A stretch of 64,000 bases of DNA from Deltaproteobacteria bacterium (GCA_016219015.1 JACRCL010000012.1:124001-188000); one strand, 5' to 3'. Counted from the stretch's first letter, positions 24,420 to 32,012 are shown. Made by a program: numbers and translations. Notes: generated from the letters alone by a model not told the origin.

Positions 24420-25379
24420 TCAGCTCTCCCAGAGACGGGTGGACAGGTACTTGTCCCCGCCGTCAGGGAATATAACGACCACTACGCCTTTTTTAAGCCT
24501 TTTGGCCACTTCAAGCGCCCCCCACATGGCCGCGCCCGATGACTGCCCCACCAGGAGCCCTTCCTCCCTGGCGAGCCTCTTGGCCATCACGTACGACTCT
24601 TCCGTGGGCGCCGGGACCTTCTCGTCGAGCTCCTCTTCGTGGTAGATGCCGGGGACGATCGATGAGGCCATGTGCTTCAACCCCTCGAGGCCGTGGAATG
24701 CCGTGGCCGGCTCAACGGCTATGACCCTTATATCCTGATTGTAGTCCTTGAGCTTCCTGCCGGTGCCCATTATGGTGCCGCCGGTGCCGATGGAGGCCAC
24801 GAAATGCGTGACCCTGCCCCCGGTCTGCCCGATAATCTCGGGCCCCGTGGTATTGTAATGGGCGAGCGGGTTTGAGGGGTTATTATACTGGTCGAGCTTG
24901 CAGTATTTATCGGGGTTGTCGACGTAGAGCTTCCATGCGAGCCTTATCGCGCCGTCGGAGCCTTCGAGCGGGTTCGAGAACATGACGTGCGCCCCGAAGG
25001 CATGGAGTGTCTTCTTCCTCTCCTCGCTCACGTTGGCTGGCACGACCAGCTCTACGTGATAGCCTTTAACGGCCCCTATCCAGGCGTAGGCGATGCCGGT
25101 ATTCCCGGAGGTCGAATCGAGTATTATCTTGTCCTTCGTCAGCCTTCCGGTCTTCTCGGCGTCCTCTATCATGGAAAGGGCCGCCCTGTCCTTTACCGAG
25201 CCGCCGGGGTTATAGCTCTCGAGCTTCGCGTAGACCTCGACCTCTTTGGGCAGGCCCTCGGTTATCTTGTTTATCTTCAGGAGCGGGGTATTTCCCACAA
25301 GCTCGAGGACGGATGACCTTGCGGTCAGGTTCATCGACGAGCCTTCGGCAGGCGGGACCTCCAATATCTTACCTCTCAT
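24420..25379 (-). CDS. cysK: Cysteine synthase (CysK/CysM type)
   Basis: A fold-type II PLP enzyme that joins a sulfur donor to O-acetylserine or O-phosphoserine. The PLP lysine is K63 in PGGSVKDRAA, the substrate loop is STSGNTGIA, and the phosphate loop is GTGGTIMGT. The 319-residue length is typical. The ATG at 25379 has GGGGAGG upstream. Next to a JAMM peptidase it could accept sulfur from a carrier thiocarboxylate as mycobacterial CysM does, but residues deciding this cannot be judged here. A promoter with a duplicated operator-like sequence precedes it. Confidence 0.9.
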   Translation of the reverse strand: MRGKILEVPPAEGSSMNLTARSSVLELVGNTPLLKINKITEGLPKEVEVYAKLESYNPGGSVKDRAALSMIEDAEKTGRLTKDKIILDSTSGNTGIAYAWIGAVKGYHVELVVPANVSEERKKTLHAFGAHVMFSNPLEGSDGAIRLAWKLYVDNPDKYCKLDQYNNPSNPLAHYNTTGPEIIGQTGGRVTHFVASIGTGGTIMGTGRKLKDYNQDIRVIAVEPATAFHGLEGLKHMASSIVPGIYHEEELDEKVPAPTEESYVMAKRLAREEGLLVGQSSGAAMWGALEVAKRLKKGVVVVIFPDGGDKYLSTRLWES

Positions 25380-25436
25380 CTACACCTCCCCATTGCAAGG
25401 GCCGGTTTGAAGCTGAAATTCGCACACCGGTCCCCG

Positions 25437-25488
25437 AATACCTTAGTAAGCTTATCAAGTTTATAATACCTTAGTAGCCTTGTCAAGA
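25437..25488 (-). promoter_or_regulatory. cysK promoter with tandem operator-like repeats
   Basis: On minus, TTGACA (25481-25486) and TAAACT (25458-25463) are 17 bases apart. Two 24-base direct copies, 25437-25460 and 25465-25488, share 20 of 24 bases (TTGA..AAG....TACTAAGGTATT on minus) and cover the -35 and -10. Each is an imperfect dyad of the kind bound by Rrf2-family repressors such as IscR or CymR. The regulator identity is inferred. Confidence 0.6.
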
Positions 25489-25585
25489 TAATTTGAGGCT
25501 TCAAAAATTCAAAAATCCTTATGATTTCTAAGGTTATTCGGGGTTTCATTAAAGGGATTCAGGAGCTTCATCCTGGTCATTCTCA

Positions 25586-25620
25586 AAAAAAAACCCCGTC
25601 TTCATAGGCGGGGTTTTTGC
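25586..25620 (-). terminator. Terminator after NIL gene
   Basis: AAAAACCCCGTC..TTCATAGGCGGGGTTTTT is a strong stem with A and T runs on both sides, so it could work in both directions. It lies just after the NIL gene and closes the carrier operon. Confidence 0.85.
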
Positions 25621-25643
25621 TCTCCAGTAACCTTAAACCGGGG

Positions 25644-25880
25644 TTACTCGATGATATCGAGCTCAATGGGCTCTACCTTGACGCCCTTTTCAACGAAATA
25701 TTTAATAGCCTTGTCTATCTCTTCCTCCTCGCCCTCGAGCTCCAGGGCGACAAGGCCGATCTTGTCCGACACGCTCGCCTGCCTTATGTTGGTCACAACC
25801 TTGAAAAGGCGGCCGACATGGTAAAGGACCGGCTCCTTGACCTGCTCCTTCGGATAGGTGAGGTAAACCCTTTTCTTCAA
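25644..25880 (-). CDS. NIL-domain protein
   Basis: A 78-residue protein that is almost all NIL domain: KRVYLTYPKEQVKEPVLYHVGRLFKVVTNIRQASVSDKIGLVALELEG, then a helix and VEPIELDIIE. NIL domains occur at the end of methionine ABC ATPases and in NIL-ferredoxin proteins needed for homocysteine formation in methanogens and sulfate reducers; this copy has no ferredoxin part. The TTG start overlaps the stop of the carrier gene as TTGA, so the two are translationally coupled. Partner or substrate binding related to sulfur amino acids is likely. Confidence 0.85.
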   Translation of the reverse strand: MKKRVYLTYPKEQVKEPVLYHVGRLFKVVTNIRQASVSDKIGLVALELEGEEEEIDKAIKYFVEKGVKVEPIELDIIE

Positions 25881-26158
25881 ATTGACCCTCCCGCTATGGC
25901 CGGGATTATCGATAGCTCGTCGTTCTCCTTCAGCTCGGTCTCAAGGTTCTTCTTGAACCTGATATCCTCGTCGTTAAGGTAGATGTTCACGAACCTCCTG
26001 AGCTTACCGTCGCCCTCGCATATCCTTTCCTTCAGGCCGGGAAAGCTCTTCTCAAGGTCATTTATTATCTCCCCGATGTTCCTGCCCTCAGCGAAGACCT
26101 CGTCAGAGCCGTTTGTAAGTTTCCTCAGGGGGGTCGGTATCCTCACCTTTATAGCCAT
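25877..26158 (-). CDS. MoaD/ThiS-family sulfur carrier with GG-SI tail
   Basis: A 93-residue ubiquitin-fold carrier: MAIKVRIPTPLRKLTNGSDEV, a central helix region, then NDELSIIPAIAGGSI. Active carriers end in GG; here serine and isoleucine follow, so two residues must be removed before adenylation, as in QbsE and HcyS. The JAMM peptidase at 23947-24390 is the obvious candidate. ATG at 26158 is used because GGAGG lies eight bases upstream; a TTG at 26164 is too close to it. It is 26 bases after tusA and overlaps the NIL gene. Confidence 0.9.
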   Translation of the reverse strand: MAIKVRIPTPLRKLTNGSDEVFAEGRNIGEIINDLEKSFPGLKERICEGDGKLRRFVNIYLNDEDIRFKKNLETELKENDELSIIPAIAGGSI

Positions 26159-26184
26159 TTCCAAAACCTCCGAACGATATTTGG

Positions 26185-26424
26185 TCAGCCCTTCTGTATC
26201 TTGAGCCTGAAAAAGCCTTCCTTCTCTTTCTTTACCTCTACTATCTTATGCCCCTCTTCCTTTATGGACTTGGGCACGTTCTGGATCGGCTCTCCGTCGT
26301 CGATGACAAGCTCCAGGACCTCGCCCTCCTCCATCGTCTCGAGCTTCAATTTGGTCTTTACGAAGTTTATGGGGCACATCACCCCGCGAAGGTCCAGTAA
26401 TGCGTCTGACTTTATGTCGGCCAT
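26185..26424 (-). CDS. tusA: TusA-family sulfur-transfer protein
   Basis: A 79-residue protein with the TusA fold and the active cysteine C17 in GVMCPINFVKTK. In this copy the CPxP motif reads CPIN. TusA family members pass persulfide sulfur between proteins. Placed between sulfite reductase and the ThiS-like carrier, it may hand sulfur to the carrier. A family C repeat lies between it and the reductase gene. Confidence 0.9.
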   Translation of the reverse strand: MADIKSDALLDLRGVMCPINFVKTKLKLETMEEGEVLELVIDDGEPIQNVPKSIKEEGHKIVEVKKEKEGFFRLKIQKG

Positions 26425-26467
26425 AATTATCCACCTTTTAAGGAAGCTCTGATTAGTTATCTCTTAC

Positions 26468-26553
26468 TGTCATTCCGAGGGAGCGAAGCGACCGAAGAAT
26501 CTCGCAACTTGCTGATTTTTCGGACATGAGATTCTTCGCTACGCTCAGAATGA
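26468..26553. repeat. Family C palindromic repeat (copy 2)
   Basis: Ends TGTCATTCCGAGGGAGCG and CGCTCAGAATGACA, inner arms CGAAGAATCTC and GAGATTCTTCG. It lies between the sulfite reductase stop and the tusA start. Confidence 0.8.
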
Positions 26554-26590
26554 CATGCGATTGCGAGTTAATCGGAGGTTGCTTAAATCT

Positions 26591-27556
26591 TTATTTTCCG
26601 GGGGCCTTGAACAGAGGCGCTTCCCCGCTCTTGAACACAGGCTCCATGAAATCGAGGTAGTTCTTGAGCCCAACCCTCTTCAGCGTGTTCCCTATCCTTT
26701 CGCCCCTCTTGCCGTTGGCGTTATACCACTCGACGGTCTTCTCTATGGCCTCGGCCACCTTCCCGTCCGGGAGGAACTGGCAGACCTCCACGGCCTCCAT
26801 GGGGTGACGGCCGTGCTTCCCGCCTATCCTTACGGTATGGCCGTAGCGCTTCGCCTTCCATGATTCGGTCGGGCACGCCCTGATGCAGTCCCCGCAGAAT
26901 ATGCACTTGCTCGGGTCGAATATGGGCTTGCCGGAGTCCGGGTCGGAAACTATCGCGTCTTCCTTGCAGGCCTGCGCGCAGATCGTGCAGCCGGTGCAGA
27001 GCGGCTCGTCCCATACGGGCTCGACCACGCCCTGGAAGCCGAAGTCCATCTCCTTGGTCCTTGCGCAGTCTATCGGGCAGCCGGAAAAAGACGTCTTGAA
27101 CTTATGGGGCGTCGGCGTGCCGAAGAACTTCTGGTCTACCATCTCGGCCATCTTCTGCGTGTCGGTGAGGCCGTTCGGGTTGTACTCGCACCCGCCGCAG
27201 GCCGTGGGGACCCTCACCCTCGGGCCGCAGGACGCGACCTTCTGGCCGATCTTCTCCAGCTCGGCCACGATGTTCGTGAACTCCTTGTAGTCAACGTAGA
27301 GTATCTCAAGGGACTGCCTGAAGCTGAAGTGGACGACGCCCTTCTTGCTGTACTTGTCGGCTATCTTTGATATCTCCACGAGCTTCTTGGTGGAGAGCCT
27401 CCCGCCGGGGCACCTGAGTCTTACGGCGAACAGGTCCTTCTGCCTCTGCTTTATGAACCCGCCGGATTTCAGGTCGTTGAAATTGACCTTCTCCCCCATG
27501 CCCTCCAGATTTACCGCTACCTTCGTCGATTTGTCCTCTATGAAATGGTCTGCCAT
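26591..27556 (-). CDS. Sirohaem sulfite reductase with ferredoxin domain
   Basis: A single-subunit reductase of 321 residues related to small anaerobic sulfite reductases (AsrC and Dsr-like proteins). It has a sulfite/nitrite reductase half domain (VRLRCPGGRLST), sirohaem-cluster cysteines ACGGCEYN and SGCPIDCARTK, and two ferredoxin motifs, CTGCTICAQAC and CIFCGDCIRACP. The first sirohaem pair is C-x2-C, not the usual C-x5-C. It should reduce sulfite from CysH to sulfide. It lies 257 bases downstream of thrC in the same direction, with a family A repeat between. Confidence 0.9.
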   Translation of the reverse strand: MADHFIEDKSTKVAVNLEGMGEKVNFNDLKSGGFIKQRQKDLFAVRLRCPGGRLSTKKLVEISKIADKYSKKGVVHFSFRQSLEILYVDYKEFTNIVAELEKIGQKVASCGPRVRVPTACGGCEYNPNGLTDTQKMAEMVDQKFFGTPTPHKFKTSFSGCPIDCARTKEMDFGFQGVVEPVWDEPLCTGCTICAQACKEDAIVSDPDSGKPIFDPSKCIFCGDCIRACPTESWKAKRYGHTVRIGGKHGRHPMEAVEVCQFLPDGKVAEAIEKTVEWYNANGKRGERIGNTLKRVGLKNYLDFMEPVFKSGEAPLFKAPGK

Positions 27557-27622
27557 CTGAAAACTTCAGCTCCTTTACGATGCCTCCGCTTAAGAAAGGG
27601 ACGGCCATAATTTATCCAACAG

Positions 27623-27777
27623 AGTGCTGAAAAAGTCCATCTGCACGGGTGCTTCATAGCCACTCTCGCTCGTTATTGGGTGAGTAGCGGCATTACTAAG
27701 CTTCCCGACGCCTTGCATCCGGAGCTTTTTGAGCAGCCTGATGTGATTTTAAGTTTTTTAGCAACCTGCTATATATT
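27623..27777. repeat. Family A palindromic repeat (copy 3, divergent)
   Basis: Ends GTGCTGAAAAAGTCCATCTGC and GAGCTTTTTGAGCAGCC, then TTAGCAACCTGC. The central part differs from other copies, so the element is a mosaic. Confidence 0.7.
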
Positions 27778-27813
27778 AACAAAAACAGGCCCCGGATTGG
27801 TAGTGAAATCTTC

Positions 27814-29067
27814 TTACGACTTCAGGGCGTACTCCTTGCCGTTGGCTCTTACCAGGTCGTCGAACTCGGCAAGCCTGGCGTTTATTACCGTCACCTGGTT
27901 CAGCTTGCCGTACAGTGCCTCCTGCGTCTTGAGGCCGTTTCCGGTTATCGACACCACTATCGATTCGTCCTTCGGTATCCTGCCCTGCTCTATCAGCTTT
28001 TTAGTCACGCCGAGGGTGACGCCCCCGGCCGTCTCGGCGAATATGCCCTCGGTCTCGGCCAGGAGCTTCATCGCGCTTATTATCTCATCGTCAGTGACGC
28101 ACTCGCCCCACCCGCCGCTGTCCCTCATTACCTTTGCCGAGTAGTACCCGTCGGCGGGGTTGCCGATGGCGAGCGACTTGGCTATGGTATTGGGCCGCAC
28201 GGGCCTTATAAGCTCCGAGCCTTCCTTCACGGCGTTTACGATGGGCGCACACCCTGCCGCCTGCGCGCCGTATATCCTTGAATCGAGGTTTTTGGCAAGC
28301 CCGATCTTCTGCAGTTCGTTGAAAGACTTCCATATCTTGGTTATAAGCGACCCGCCGGCCATGGGGACCACGACGTGCCTGGGGAACCTCCAGCCGAGCT
28401 GCTCGATCATCTCGTACCCGAAGGTCTTCGAGCCCTCGGCGTAATACGGCCTTATGTTGATGTTGACGAAGGCCCAGCCGTATTTGCCGGCTATCTCGCT
28501 GCAGAGCCTGTTCACCTCGTCGTACGTGCCCTTTATGCTCACGACCGTGGCCCCGTAGATCAGGGTGCCCATAATCTTCGTCTGCTCGAGGTCGTGCGGG
28601 ATGAAGACGTAGCTCTCCATGCCGCAGGCCGCGGAGTTCGCGGCGACGGAGTTGGCGAGGTTGCCGGTGGAGGCGCAGGCGATTATCTTGAACCCAAGCT
28701 CCCGCGCCCGAGATATGGCGACGGAGACGACCCTGTCCTTGAACGACAACGTCGGGTAATTGACCGCGTCGTTCTTTATGTACAGCTCGCGCACCCCGAG
28801 AGCGTTGCCGAGGTTATGCGCCCTAATGAGCGGGGTAAACCCGACCTGCGCGCCCACGCTCGGGTCGGATTCGAGCGGCAGGAGCTCTTTATACCGCCAC
28901 ATGTTCGGCGGCCTCTTCTCTATCGTCTGGCGGGTCAAAACCTCTTTTATCTTTTCATATTCGTAGTTCACCTCGAGAGGGCCGAAACAGAGCTCGCAGA
29001 CATGGAGAGCCTCCTTCGGGTACTCTTTTCCGCACTCCCTGCACTTCAACCCCTTCATGAAACTCAT
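27814..29067 (-). CDS. thrC: Threonine synthase-type PLP enzyme
   Basis: A fold-type II PLP enzyme of 417 residues. An N-terminal zinc ribbon (C9, C12, C24, C27) is followed by the PLP lysine K110 in TLSFKDR, ACASTGNLANS and a VPMAGGSLITK phosphate loop. ThrC converts O-phosphohomoserine to threonine. Here it is preceded by a SAM-I riboswitch and followed by sulfite reductase and sulfur-carrier genes, which would be odd for plain threonine synthesis; O-phosphohomoserine is also a possible precursor of homocysteine. The sequence alone does not show a changed reaction. Confidence 0.88.
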   Translation of the reverse strand: MSFMKGLKCRECGKEYPKEALHVCELCFGPLEVNYEYEKIKEVLTRQTIEKRPPNMWRYKELLPLESDPSVGAQVGFTPLIRAHNLGNALGVRELYIKNDAVNYPTLSFKDRVVSVAISRARELGFKIIACASTGNLANSVAANSAACGMESYVFIPHDLEQTKIMGTLIYGATVVSIKGTYDEVNRLCSEIAGKYGWAFVNINIRPYYAEGSKTFGYEMIEQLGWRFPRHVVVPMAGGSLITKIWKSFNELQKIGLAKNLDSRIYGAQAAGCAPIVNAVKEGSELIRPVRPNTIAKSLAIGNPADGYYSAKVMRDSGGWGECVTDDEIISAMKLLAETEGIFAETAGGVTLGVTKKLIEQGRIPKDESIVVSITGNGLKTQEALYGKLNQVTVINARLAEFDDLVRANGKEYALKS

Positions 29068-29098
29068 ATCTTTCCTCCTGTATGCGTTTGCCCTAACG

Positions 29099-29238
29099 GC
29101 TGCTGAAAAAGTCCGTCTGCCGCGTTATCTTCGTCTTGTCACAACGTAAGGAGAGTACGTCTCATTCCTCGCTCCTTGCCGCCTCGCATCTGGAGCTTTT
29201 TGAGCAGCCTCTTCGATTTCTGAATTTTTCAGCGCTCC
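29099..29238. repeat. Family A palindromic repeat (copy 4)
   Basis: It lies in the leader between the SAM riboswitch and thrC, in the opposite orientation to copies 1 and 2: GGCTGCTGAAAAAGTCC to GAGCAGCC, with the CTTGTCACAACGTAAGGAG core. Confidence 0.85.
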
Positions 29239-29265
29239 AAGTAAGATTCCAATCAGTTAGATGGC

Positions 29266-29302
29266 AAAAAAAAACCCCTTCTTGTCATGAGATAAGAAGA
29301 GG
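29266..29302 (-). terminator. Riboswitch-controlled terminator
   Basis: On minus, CCTCTTCTT pairs with AAGAAGGGG and a run of nine T residues follows. The 5' arm contains CTTATC, which can instead pair with GATAAG of the aptamer closing stem, giving a mutually exclusive antiterminator. Confidence 0.85.
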
Positions 29303-29310
29303 CTGTACCT

Positions 29311-29429
29311 TTTCTTATCTTCCAAGGCCTTTTGAGCCTTGCTGGATTTAGCACCTGACACGCCGTTTTTCAACGGCACCGGTTGCTGTGGCTTCTAAGG
29401 GCCAGTCCCTCAGCCACTCTGGATAAGAT
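29311..29429 (-). ncRNA. SAM-I (S-box) riboswitch
   Basis: Read on minus, the aptamer begins CTTATCCAGAGTGGCTGAGG, continues GGACTGGCCC, GCAACCGGTGCC and GGTGCTAAATCCAGCA, and closes with GATAAG, matching the S-box core in order. It binds S-adenosylmethionine and terminates transcription when SAM is plentiful. The next gene is thrC, about 240 bases downstream, with a family A element between. The match is unambiguous; control of the whole downstream gene set is inferred. Confidence 0.95.
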
Positions 29430-29454
29430 CATCCGATATTAAATTGTATATTGA

Positions 29455-29483
29455 TTTATAATACAACTTGCCTTGCCTGTCAA
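29455..29483 (-). promoter_or_regulatory. Promoter of SAM riboswitch transcript
   Basis: TTGACA (29478-29483) and TATAAA (29455-29460) on minus are separated by 17 bases, a near-consensus sigma-70 promoter, with transcription starting about 20 bases before the aptamer. Confidence 0.85.
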
Positions 29484-29524
29484 GGCATTTTTCTCCTTTG
29501 TTTTCAGGGGGGTCTGAAAAAGAG

Positions 29525-29974
29525 CTACCGGACGCGCGGGAGGAGGGCCACCACGTGGCAGGAAACGCAGAGCTGGTTCCTGCGGTTGTCCATCACTAAC
29601 ATGGGGTCCGGGGAGCCCTGCTGGTCGAGGCGCCAGATCTTGCGCTCCGAGGAGAGCGCCAGGTGGTCCGCCTCCGTGAACCGGACATGGCAGGTCGGGC
29701 ATCCCATGAGCCTGCCTTCCATCAGCCCTATCTCCGGGGGCAGTTCGTCCGGCGGGAAAAGGCCCCTGTTCTTCTCCGAAATGGCGGCATAATCCACGGC
29801 GAACGGGTGGTCACAGTTGAGCTGGGCGCAGAACCTGCTCTCGTCAACGGAAATCTCCTTATGGCAGCTCAGGCACTCGGAGGTCTGGGAATCGAAGGTA
29901 AGGGTTGCCCGCGCCAAAGACGGGATGAAAAGTATCACGCATAAAAACAGGATATATTTTTTTATTCCTGACAT
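29525..29974 (-). CDS. Periplasmic three-haem cytochrome c
   Basis: The start at 29974 (MSGIKKYILFL) has GGAGG upstream and a signal peptide. The mature protein has three CxxCH sites (CLSCH, CPTCH, CVSCH) plus a conserved CAQLNCDHPFAVDYA block, where C-x4-C-D-H does not fit a normal haem site. The next gene encodes a paralogue of the same length. Electron carriers of this type sit in the periplasm, but the partner is unknown. Confidence 0.85.
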   Translation of the reverse strand: MSGIKKYILFLCVILFIPSLARATLTFDSQTSECLSCHKEISVDESRFCAQLNCDHPFAVDYAAISEKNRGLFPPDELPPEIGLMEGRLMGCPTCHVRFTEADHLALSSERKIWRLDQQGSPDPMLVMDNRRNQLCVSCHVVALLPRVR

Positions 29975-30109
29975 TGAAGGCCTCCGGGTACGGATTTGAC
30001 GCATAATCTGAGGATACCAGCGCGTCCTCCGGAGTCAAGAAGCTTGGAGCGAGCCTTTGTCATGTGGATGGATGCGGATAGATATGAGCGTAGAGGCCTG
30101 AAAGGGGCC

Positions 30110-30559
30110 TTATTTCGCGTGGCAGGCAGAGCAGAGCGCGCTGGCGGTATTGTCGATCGAGAGCATCGGGTCCGGGATGGCGGGCATGAGGCTTCTTTTC
30201 CGGGAAAGGGCCTCGTGGTCGTCTATCGAATAAGGCACATGGCAGGTGACGCAGGATATCTTATTGCCCACGAGCCTTACGCCCTGGTTCAGGGAGGCGG
30301 GCTTTACAAGGGCCGGGTTTTGGCTGGAAAGGAGCGCGTAGTCTACGCCTATCGGGTGGTCGCAGCCCCCGGCATGGCAGACCTCGGTGGGTACGGCCAT
30401 GGATACTATTGAATGGCAGTCTATGCACTCCATAGACGCCGGGTCGAGGAGCGTCTGTGCGTTCAGAGCGGCCGCGAAAAAGAGCGTGAGAAAGAGGACC
30501 GAGCCGGTCCCGATAGCTTTAGCTGGATTAATTTTAGAGGTGTTCTTAGAGGTGTTCAT
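30110..30559 (-). CDS. Periplasmic three-haem cytochrome c, paralogue
   Basis: A 149-residue protein with a signal peptide (ending LNAQ) and three CxxCH sites (CIDCH, CVTCH, CSACH, the last at the very end). It shares with its neighbour the block CHAGGCDHPIGVDYALLSS and the later DPMLSIDN/DPMLVMDN element, so the two are a tandem duplication. The two genes are 135 bases apart. Confidence 0.87.
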   Translation of the reverse strand: MNTSKNTSKINPAKAIGTGSVLFLTLFFAAALNAQTLLDPASMECIDCHSIVSMAVPTEVCHAGGCDHPIGVDYALLSSQNPALVKPASLNQGVRLVGNKISCVTCHVPYSIDDHEALSRKRSLMPAIPDPMLSIDNTASALCSACHAK

Positions 30560-30636
30560 GGGCGCCCTCCTTATTGCATATGATAATACAATTCGCTCAC
30601 CTCTTCAACTTCCTTGCGGGCGGAGGCTCGCCGGCT

Positions 30637-30716
30637 CCGGGATTCTTCGCTACGCTCAGAATGACAAACTGAGGAGTCAACGAAGCAGATGGACTTATTT
30701 GAAGCCTGTCAGCCCC
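30637..30716. repeat. Fragments of repeats C and A
   Basis: GATTCTTCGCTACGCTCAGAATGACA is half of family C, and AGCAGATGGACTTATTTGAAGCC is the right end of family A. They lie directly after the stop of the beta-barrel gene. Confidence 0.65.
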
Positions 30717-30717
30717 C

Positions 30718-31629
30718 TCAGAAGCTGTACCTTACGTCAACCATCAAAGCCTCGGAGGTCCAGTTGACCTCGTTGAGCTTCGTCTCCGCTATCGACCCGT
30801 CGGAGAAGAAGGTCCTGTCGGTCCCGTCCTCGGCGCGCCAGTCCTGGTAATCGAAACTTCCCCCGACTGCCCACTCCTTGCTTATCGCATAATCCCCGCC
30901 GAGGGATACGACCACCCCGGTGCCGTTGGCCGTGTGCTCGAAGCTCTTGGGGTGGGCGAAGTCGGTCCTCAGGTTCCAGTCCGCCTCGGCGAGATAGGAC
31001 GCGACGTGGTACTCGAAGGTCCCTGAGAGCGTGAGCCTGTCGAACCTGTAGATGAGGTCAACGCCCGCCCACGGCCCGGTCCACCGCGCCTCGTAGGTGC
31101 TGTTGAGGCCCCCGAACGGCCCTGTGGCAGGTATGGTCTGGAAGCCGTCGGTTATCGTGAGGTTCTGCCTGTGGTAGGAGAACCCGGCCAGAGGGATTAC
31201 GTCGAGGGCGGCCCTGCTCGAAGGCGTAAGCCGGAATACGTAGCCGACCCCGCCCGAGATGTCCCAGACGCTGCCGTCGTCGGCCCTGTTGTTCGAGCGC
31301 GAGAACTCGAGGGTGCGGTTGTCGCCGTTGTAATCCGAGTCCTGGTTCACGCCGTTGTAGATAAGCCCGTACGCGAGCGAGCCCCGGATATAGACCCTGT
31401 TAGTCTCAACAGCGAGCTTGCCCCTTATCTCGTATATGTCGAGCTCCCTCCATGAAAGCTCTGAGAGGACGTTCGGGTTCGCGCCGCTCGAATCCCCGGC
31501 TATGTTCCAGTCGAACTCGTCGCTACGAAGGCCCGTGGACAGCGTCAGGTTGTAGCCGTCCTTGCCGAAGGCCGGGCCTGCGATAAGGGCGGCGCAGCAT
31601 ACGAAGGCCGCAAAAAGAAGTTTTCTCAT
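30718..31629 (-). CDS. Predicted outer-membrane beta-barrel (omptin-like size)
   Basis: A signal peptide (about 1-22, ending AFG) precedes a 280-residue barrel ending in MVDVRYSF, with strands alternating throughout. SELSWRELDIYEIRGKLAVE and the overall 10-strand length recall omptins, but I cannot confirm the aspartate/histidine active site, so no protease activity is assigned. It shares the strand with the twin cytochromes and could be cotranscribed from the small regulator gene. Confidence 0.75.
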   Translation of the reverse strand: MRKLLFAAFVCCAALIAGPAFGKDGYNLTLSTGLRSDEFDWNIAGDSSGANPNVLSELSWRELDIYEIRGKLAVETNRVYIRGSLAYGLIYNGVNQDSDYNGDNRTLEFSRSNNRADDGSVWDISGGVGYVFRLTPSSRAALDVIPLAGFSYHRQNLTITDGFQTIPATGPFGGLNSTYEARWTGPWAGVDLIYRFDRLTLSGTFEYHVASYLAEADWNLRTDFAHPKSFEHTANGTGVVVSLGGDYAISKEWAVGGSFDYQDWRAEDGTDRTFFSDGSIAETKLNEVNWTSEALMVDVRYSF

Positions 31630-31652
31630 CCTTATTTCCTTTTGTCTTTAGG

Positions 31653-31982
31653 TTACGTATGGGGCTCGACTATCCCGAACTTCATCTCTTTTATCTCCTC
31701 GGCCTTGCAGATGGGACACCGGGAGGGTGTTTTGAGCCTCTCTCTTTTCCTGAACGAGAAGCCGCATTTCCGGCACTCGGGGCTTTCGACGACGAACCTG
31801 CCGGACTTATTTCCTGAGACCGACCTTTCGATATGGGGCAGGTGCTCAAGCACTTCCTTTTCCCTTATGCCTACTTCGCCGGATATCTCGCGGGCCGTGA
31901 GCATGTTGCCCTTGAGCGCCTCTATTATCTTTTGCCGGATTGTAAGTTCTGAAGGAACGGTCACTCGCGTTTGGGATGCCAT
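31653..31982 (-). CDS. Winged-helix protein with zinc ribbon
   Basis: A 109-residue predicted transcription regulator: an N-terminal winged helix (IRQKIIEALKGNMLTAREISGEVGIREKEVLEHLPHI-like region) and a C-terminal zinc ribbon with CRKCG and CPIC. It is 23 bases before the beta-barrel gene and may control it. A palindrome (GAGTTTAAAACTC, 32013-32025) lies about 30 bases upstream and could be its own operator. Confidence 0.78.
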   Translation of the reverse strand: MASQTRVTVPSELTIRQKIIEALKGNMLTAREISGEVGIREKEVLEHLPHIERSVSGNKSGRFVVESPECRKCGFSFRKRERLKTPSRCPICKAEEIKEMKFGIVEPHT

Positions 31983-32012
31983 CGCCCTGAAATGGGTCCG
32001 GCAATTTTAATA

